Shown here piece after piece: positions 59,982-64,000 of a DNA stretch of 64,000 nucleotides. A program made the position numbers and the translations under genes. The DNA comes from RBG-16-42-24 sp964396785. GTDB taxonomy: Bacteria; Patescibacteriota; Microgenomatia; UBA8517. Position 1 is the first letter of the stretch, and the number at the start of each line of letters is the position of its first letter. The stretch is taken from NCBI GenBank assembly GCA_964396785.1, contig CAYNFU010000002.1:1-64000 (forward strand). Direction: 5' to 3'. The notes beneath the pieces are model-generated. The model saw only the letters and a list, made by a program, of their open reading frames with translations. It ran no database searches and was not told the DNA's origin.

Positions 59982-60440
59982 ATGCAGGGAAAAGGTCTTT
60001 GGTTAGGGGTTGGGGCAGGAGTTTTAGCTCTTCTTGCCGCAGGCTACTTCTTGTTTTTCAATAAAGAAAAACCCCAGGGTACATCGAGTAGTTTAACTTC
60101 GCCCTCTACATCCTCTCCGATCCCGACAGAGGGTACTCCTGTTGAGGGTGAAGAGTCAGAAGTTCGCGAAATCACAATTGAGGCGGAAGAATATTCCTAC
60201 TCGACCGAGGGAATTTCCGTCAAAAAAGGAGAGAAGGTTAAACTGACCATGGTTAATAACGGCCGCATGTCGCACGATTTTGTAGTAGATGATACCGATA
60301 TTGCAACATCCCTTGTGGGGCCGGGAAAATCTGTATCTGTCGAATTTACAATTGACGAGGCTGGTTCCTACACATTCTTTTGCAGCGTGGGGAACCATAG
60401 AGCTCTAGGTATGGAAGGAACTCTGGAGGTGACCGAATAA
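59982..60440 (+). CDS. cupredoxin (plastocyanin-like) domain protein
   Basis: A 152-aa exported protein with an N-terminal anchor (GLWLGVGAGVLALLAAGYFL), a Ser/Thr/Pro linker and a type-1 copper domain. The ligand set is visible: His in NGRMSHDFVVDD, then Cys, His and Met in YTFFCSVGNHRALGMEGTL. It could shuttle electrons or bind copper at the surface. No respiratory oxidase is in the window. The TAA directly precedes the glutaredoxin ATG. Confidence 0.88.
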   Translation: MQGKGLWLGVGAGVLALLAAGYFLFFNKEKPQGTSSSLTSPSTSSPIPTEGTPVEGEESEVREITIEAEEYSYSTEGISVKKGEKVKLTMVNNGRMSHDFVVDDTDIATSLVGPGKSVSVEFTIDEAGSYTFFCSVGNHRALGMEGTLEVTE

Positions 60441-60695
60441 ATGACAGTCACAGTTTTTTCTACCACAACTTGTCCATATTGCAAAATGCTCAAGGACTAC
60501 TTGAGCGAGAAAGCAATACCTTTCACTGAAAAACTCGTCGACCAAGACGACGCAGCCAGGGACGAGATGACTAAAGATTCGGGAGGATTTTTGGGTGTTC
60601 CATTCACCGTTATTGCCCAGGACGATGGGTCGAAGGAAACAATCGTTGGTTTTGACAAGGGAAAGCTTAATCAAGTATTGGGTATCGCGGGATGA
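60441..60695 (+). CDS. glutaredoxin family protein
   Basis: An 84-aa glutaredoxin with N-terminal active site TVFSTTTCPYCKMLKDYL (CPYC), the cis-Pro in LGVPFTVI and a terminal GFDKGKLNQVLG. It reduces disulfides in the cytoplasm; many CPR cells lack glutathione, so a thioredoxin-like electron source is possible (inference). The stop overlaps the tpiA ATG (ATGA). Confidence 0.92.
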   Translation: MTVTVFSTTTCPYCKMLKDYLSEKAIPFTEKLVDQDDAARDEMTKDSGGFLGVPFTVIAQDDGSKETIVGFDKGKLNQVLGIAG

Positions 60696-61354
60696 TTTTT
60701 GTCAACTTCAAGACGTACGACCAAGGTTCAGGAGAGAATGCCTTAAAATTAATTACTATTCTTGAGGCAGCCTCGGAAGCATTCTCAATTGCCGTAATCC
60801 CAGTTGTCCAAGCTGGAGACGTCAAAGAAGCAAGGGCTAATTCAAAATTGGAAATTTGGACTCAGCACATTGACCCAGTCGAATTTGGGGCTCATACGGG
60901 TTTTATTCTTCCCGAGGCAGTTTTTGAAGACGGGGCTAAAGGGACATTTTTAAATCATTCGGAGCATAAATTTGCCGAATTTAGCAGTCTTGAGGCCGCA
61001 GTGAGGCGGGCCAAAGAGGTTGGTCTCAAGACCTTAATTTTTGCAGGGGGTATAGATGAGCTAGAGAAGGTTTCAGCGCTCTCCCCGGACTTCCTTGCAT
61101 ACGAACCGCCGGAGTTGGTCGGAAGCACTACAACTTCCGTTTCTTCCGCCCACCCAGATATAATTGCCAAGGCTTACGAAATTGCCAAAAGACACGACTT
61201 ACCCTTAATAGTCGGGGCGGGAGTTCACTCGAGAAAGGACGTAGAAAAAAGTATAGAGCTGGGAGCTGTAGGAGTGGCCGTTGCAACAGATATAGTTAAG
61301 GCCCAAAACCCAAAAGCCGAGCTGGAAGATTTACTCGCTGGTTTTAAGAAATGA
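60692..61354 (+). CDS. tpiA: triosephosphate isomerase, archaeal type
   Basis: A 220-aa TIM-barrel enzyme interconverting dihydroxyacetone phosphate and glyceraldehyde 3-phosphate. It is the short archaeal form: VNFKTYDQG with the catalytic Lys, GTFLNHSEHK with the catalytic His, LAYEPPELVGS with the catalytic Glu, and the phosphate loop GAGVHSRKDVEKSIELGAVG. Typical bacterial TPI is about 250 aa. It overlaps both the glutaredoxin gene and rpiB by 4 nt, so all are translationally coupled. Confidence 0.92.
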   Translation: MIFVNFKTYDQGSGENALKLITILEAASEAFSIAVIPVVQAGDVKEARANSKLEIWTQHIDPVEFGAHTGFILPEAVFEDGAKGTFLNHSEHKFAEFSSLEAAVRRAKEVGLKTLIFAGGIDELEKVSALSPDFLAYEPPELVGSTTTSVSSAHPDIIAKAYEIAKRHDLPLIVGAGVHSRKDVEKSIELGAVGVAVATDIVKAQNPKAELEDLLAGFKK

Positions 61355-61800
61355 AAGTTTATATAGGAGCGGACCACAGGGGATATGAGCTCAAAGAGAA
61401 GGTTGCCAGATGGCTACTGGCGTGGGGACATGAATTTATGGATATGGGGGCGGATCACTTTGACCCTGACGATGACTACACGGTAATTAGTGAGAAGGTA
61501 GCTTCTTTAGTTGCCGATAATAAAGGTTCGCTTGGAATATTACTTTGTGGGAGCGGAGTTGGAGTTGACGCTGTTGCCAATAAAATTGACGGAGTAAGGG
61601 CCTCAGTTGGAAAATCCAAAGATCAGGTTTCCGCGGGAAGGAATGACGACGATATGAATGTTCTGGTTCTGGCTGCGGATTATACTAATGAAAACGAGGC
61701 CAAAGAAATACTTAAAGCGTTTCTTGAAACCAAATTTTCCGGCAAAGCACGATTTATTAAGAGGCTAAACGATATTAAAAAGATCGAAGCAAATAACTGA
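61351..61800 (+). CDS. rpiB: ribose-5-phosphate isomerase B (RpiB/LacAB family)
   Basis: A 149-aa RpiB-fold isomerase of the pentose phosphate pathway. Signatures: YIGADHRGYELKEKVARWL, DDDYTVISEKVA, GILLCGSGVGVDAVANK with the catalytic Cys, and the anionic-substrate ARG/ASN stretch GRNDDDMNVLVLAADY. It sits within the glycolytic operon between tpiA and pgk. Confidence 0.93.
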   Translation: MKVYIGADHRGYELKEKVARWLLAWGHEFMDMGADHFDPDDDYTVISEKVASLVADNKGSLGILLCGSGVGVDAVANKIDGVRASVGKSKDQVSAGRNDDDMNVLVLAADYTNENEAKEILKAFLETKFSGKARFIKRLNDIKKIEANN

Positions 61801-61811
61801 CTCGCCTCTGT

Positions 61812-61817
61812 TACAAT
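61812..61817 (+). promoter_or_regulatory. extended -10 upstream of pgk
   Basis: CTGTTACAAT, 6 nt before the ATG at 61824: leaderless-type internal promoter. Confidence 0.4.
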
Positions 61818-61823
61818 TAAATA

Positions 61824-62840
61824 ATGCTCATCCCCAGAATTGACACCCAGGAACTTTTTGGCAAAAGAGCTTTGGTAAGACTCGATCTAGATGTGGGAAG
61901 CGAGGACTTTAGAATCCTTGCTGCAAGACCGACCATTGATTACCTAATCTCAAGCGACGCGAAATTAATACTAATTGGCCATATGGGTCGCCCTAAAGGG
62001 AAGCACGTAAGCTCCCTTTCACTTAGTAATGTGGCCCAGAGGCTGCGGAAACTTCTTCAGCACGAACTAGAATTCATCCACGAAGTTTCAGGATTTGTAG
62101 TCAAAGAGAGGGTAGACAAGCTCGCCGACGGACAAATATTACTTCTTGAAAATTTGAGATTTGACGTTCAAGAAGAGGGAAATGGAGATGTATTTGCGAG
62201 GAACTTAGCTACCTTAGGAGACATATATGTGAATGAGGCTTTTGCAGTTAGCCATAGAGCGCACGCCTCAATAGTTGGAATACCCAAGTACTTGCCGCAC
62301 GTTGCCGGGATGAGATTTTTCCTGGAGGTAGAACATTTAAGAAAAGTTATCGAAAATCCGGTTCGGCCCGTGGTGGTTATTATTTCGGGCCTGAAGGAGG
62401 ACAAGCTAAATTATATTGAGGATTTTAAAAAATTCGCTGATAAAATTTTGGTTGCGGGAAAACTTCCTGATTTCGTAGCCGACGAGAAGAAAGATGCCGA
62501 CCCAAAAGTCCTTTATGCAAGATTAAATCCAGACAAAGAAGATATTACAGTTAACTCAATTGAGGCTTTTGAGAGAGAAATTGCGACCGCAAAAACCATT
62601 GTTCTTACCGGTCCAATTGGCAAATTTGAGGATCCGGGACATAAATTAGGAACCGAAAGGGTATTCACGGCGGTTGCCAGGACAAACGCTTTTAAAGTTG
62701 CAGGAGGAGGAGAAACCCACAAAGCTATAACCACCTTTGGCCTTGCAAAATACTTCAATTGGATGTCTGTCGGTGGAGGAGCATCCTTGGAATTTTTGGC
62801 AAAAGGAACTTTACCCGGCATTGAGGCCCTGATACACTAG
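61824..62840 (+). CDS. pgk: phosphoglycerate kinase, shortened and divergent
   Basis: A 338-aa enzyme (usual length 390-420) making ATP from 1,3-bisphosphoglycerate. Conserved parts are ALVRLDLDVG, LIGHMGRPKGK, LLENLRFDVQEE, NEAFAVSHRAHASIVG and the ADP-binding VLTGPIGKFE..VAGGGET. Several usual residues differ: the substrate-binding VDFN is LDLD, GGAKV is SGLKE, and GGG(D)S is GGGET. The C-terminal domain seems trimmed. Probably active but unusual. Confidence 0.9.
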   Translation: MLIPRIDTQELFGKRALVRLDLDVGSEDFRILAARPTIDYLISSDAKLILIGHMGRPKGKHVSSLSLSNVAQRLRKLLQHELEFIHEVSGFVVKERVDKLADGQILLLENLRFDVQEEGNGDVFARNLATLGDIYVNEAFAVSHRAHASIVGIPKYLPHVAGMRFFLEVEHLRKVIENPVRPVVVIISGLKEDKLNYIEDFKKFADKILVAGKLPDFVADEKKDADPKVLYARLNPDKEDITVNSIEAFEREIATAKTIVLTGPIGKFEDPGHKLGTERVFTAVARTNAFKVAGGGETHKAITTFGLAKYFNWMSVGGGASLEFLAKGTLPGIEALIH

Positions 62841-62851
62841 GATTGCCTGCT

Positions 62852-63958
62852 ATGCTCAAAGTCGGGATAAATGGTTTTGGAAGAATAGGAAGAATTGCCT
62901 TTAGAATTGGAATTCTAAAGCATTTGGGTGAGATTGAATTTGCCGCCATAAATACTTCAGGGAGTATGGATACTTCAGGCTGGGCCCACCTCGTTAATCA
63001 CGACACAATGTATCGCACGTTTGCCAAGGAGGTTAAAAGCGAAGAAGTAAAAAAATCATCCGAAGCAACTGACGATGATCCCTTAATTGGAAATCTTCTC
63101 TATGAAGGAAGGAAAACCCCGCTCCTTGCACAGAAAGACCCTACCAAAATCCCTTGGGGAGTATACGGGGTCGAGGTGGTAATTGAGTCCACTGGAAAAT
63201 TCATAACCGAGGAAGACGCCAAAAAACACGCAGTAGGGGGTGCCAAAAGAGTAGTAATTTCAGCGCCAGCCAAGGGGGAAAATGTGGGAACTTATGTCTT
63301 GGGCGTGAATGAATTTAAGGGTAATGCCGAAGTTTTATCTAATGCTTCCTGCACTACAAATTGCATTGCTCCGGTTGCAGCAGTAATGCATGCTGAATTT
63401 GGTATAGAAAAAGCCATGATGACGACAATCCACGGATACACCGACGATCAAAACCTTCAAGATAATTCCCACAAAGACCTGCGTCGTGCTCGTGCTGCTG
63501 CGGAGAATATAATCCCGACGGGAACAGGAGCTGCAATTGCAACGACCGAAACGATTCCAGAGCTTAAAGGTCTTTTTGACGGAATGGCCTTGAGGGTCCC
63601 CGTTGCCACGGGTTCGATTACCGATTTTACCCTGCTTCTAAAGAAGAAAGTAACGGTTGAGGAGGTAAATAACGCCTTCGTTAATGCGAGTCAAAACCCA
63701 ATTTACAAGGGAATCTTGGCAGTATCGAGTGACCCCTTGGTATCTTCTGATATCATCGGCCGCGATGAGTCGGCAATAGTTGATCTACCATTAACCCAAG
63801 TAGTCGATGGAAACCTAGTCAAAGTCTTTGCCTGGTACGACAACGAATGGGGATATGCAAATAGACTTATCGAGCAGGTAATTAGGGTAGGAAGAGTAGG
63901 AGGTAGCGAATCCGCTCCCTCTGATCCCATCACCCTTTCTTTTAGAAACCCTCAATGA
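62852..63958 (+). CDS. gap: glyceraldehyde-3-phosphate dehydrogenase, type I
   Basis: A 368-aa GAPDH: the NAD-binding N-terminus VGINGFGRIGRIAFRIG, the active site SNASCTTNCIAPVAAVMHAE with the catalytic Cys, TTIHGYTDDQNLQD with the base His, the RAAAENIIPT loop and WYDNEWGYANRLI near the end. A few extra residues in the N-domain and at the C-terminus make it longer than the usual ~335 aa. The ATG at 62852 is used; a TTG nine bases upstream is less likely. Its TGA overlaps the next start. Confidence 0.96.
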   Translation: MLKVGINGFGRIGRIAFRIGILKHLGEIEFAAINTSGSMDTSGWAHLVNHDTMYRTFAKEVKSEEVKKSSEATDDDPLIGNLLYEGRKTPLLAQKDPTKIPWGVYGVEVVIESTGKFITEEDAKKHAVGGAKRVVISAPAKGENVGTYVLGVNEFKGNAEVLSNASCTTNCIAPVAAVMHAEFGIEKAMMTTIHGYTDDQNLQDNSHKDLRRARAAAENIIPTGTGAAIATTETIPELKGLFDGMALRVPVATGSITDFTLLLKKKVTVEEVNNAFVNASQNPIYKGILAVSSDPLVSSDIIGRDESAIVDLPLTQVVDGNLVKVFAWYDNEWGYANRLIEQVIRVGRVGGSESAPSDPITLSFRNPQ

Positions 63959-64000
63959 ATGACGACCACCTTTTTGATTACTCGAAGATTACCGATACTA
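63955..64000 (+). CDS. truncated gene start at right edge
   Basis: ATG overlaps the gap stop (ATGA) and reads MNDDHLFDYSKITDT before the window ends. A (F/Y)SKITD start is seen in small dual-specificity phosphatase-like proteins, but 15 residues are too few to name it. Confidence 0.5.
   Translation, partial: MNDDHLFDYSKITDT

Noticed and set aside
1..64000. CRISPR arrays, insertion sequences, prophage genes
   Set aside because: No regularly spaced repeats, transposase motifs or phage structural genes were seen on either strand.

Overview
The window reads as a chromosome segment of a Candidate Phyla Radiation (Patescibacteria) bacterium, most likely in the Microgenomates group. This is inferred from several things: very tight packing with many 1-4 nt gene overlaps, shortened housekeeping enzymes (ValS 691 aa, PGK 338 aa), an archaeal-type triosephosphate isomerase, DUF4012 and DUF5657-type membrane proteins, and many short membrane-anchored proteins of unknown function. 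TGA is used as a normal stop, so there is no Gracilibacteria-style recoding. I recognise no insertion sequence, prophage or CRISPR array.

Layout. 1-9.8 kb: a truncated nucleotidyltransferase, a membrane-tethered solute-binding protein, a VanW protein, DedA, tsaD, valS, small surface proteins and ribosomal protein L25. 9.8-19 kb: the replication-origin neighbourhood. On the minus strand, read from the origin outward: rpmH, rnpA, yidD, yidC, jag, an O-antigen-ligase-like protein, RNase H and a DUF4012 protein. On the plus strand: dnaA, an oriC with DnaA boxes and a candidate DnaA-trio, then dnaN. 20-38 kb: a reduced type IV secretion-like locus. It has an M23 peptidase, a VirB4 ATPase, a PrgI protein, a VirB6/TrbL-like protein, a lysozyme-like secreted protein and eight VirB2/TrbC-like small proteins, with uppS in their midst. 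Inside it, on the opposite strand, are a zinc-ribbon protein behind a cobalamin-riboswitch-like leader and a 986-aa protein of unknown family. 38-49 kb: a SpoIID protein, small membrane proteins, the smpB-tmRNA pair, comF, three Nudix-type genes and five tRNAs, including all four serine isoacceptors. 49-52 kb: dnaG, rpoD, tRNA-Asn. 52.2-54.4 kb: a small accessory block with a paralogous gene pair (one copy frameshifted) and three copies of a 36-nt repeat. 55-60.7 kb: metal and redox genes (VIT1-like, ZIP, CcdA, thioredoxin-like, cupredoxin, glutaredoxin) and several tiny genes. 60.7-64 kb: a glycolytic operon, tpiA-rpiB-pgk-gap, running into a truncated gene.

Expression signals are unusually uniform. 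At many genes a TATAAT-like hexamer, often preceded by TGG, lies only 6-10 nt before the start codon. Shine-Dalgarno sequences are scarce, so leaderless or nearly leaderless mRNAs are likely common. Four close divergent gene pairs share overlapping -10 boxes.

Assembly caution. There are four 100-N gaps, and each is flanked by the same exact 55-bp sequence on both sides. These are almost certainly unmerged contig ends sharing a 55-mer. Collapsing each duplicate and its Ns (155 nt) restores an intact M23 peptidase, a normal-length tmRNA, a single tRNA-Ser and a continuous 487-codon membrane-protein gene.
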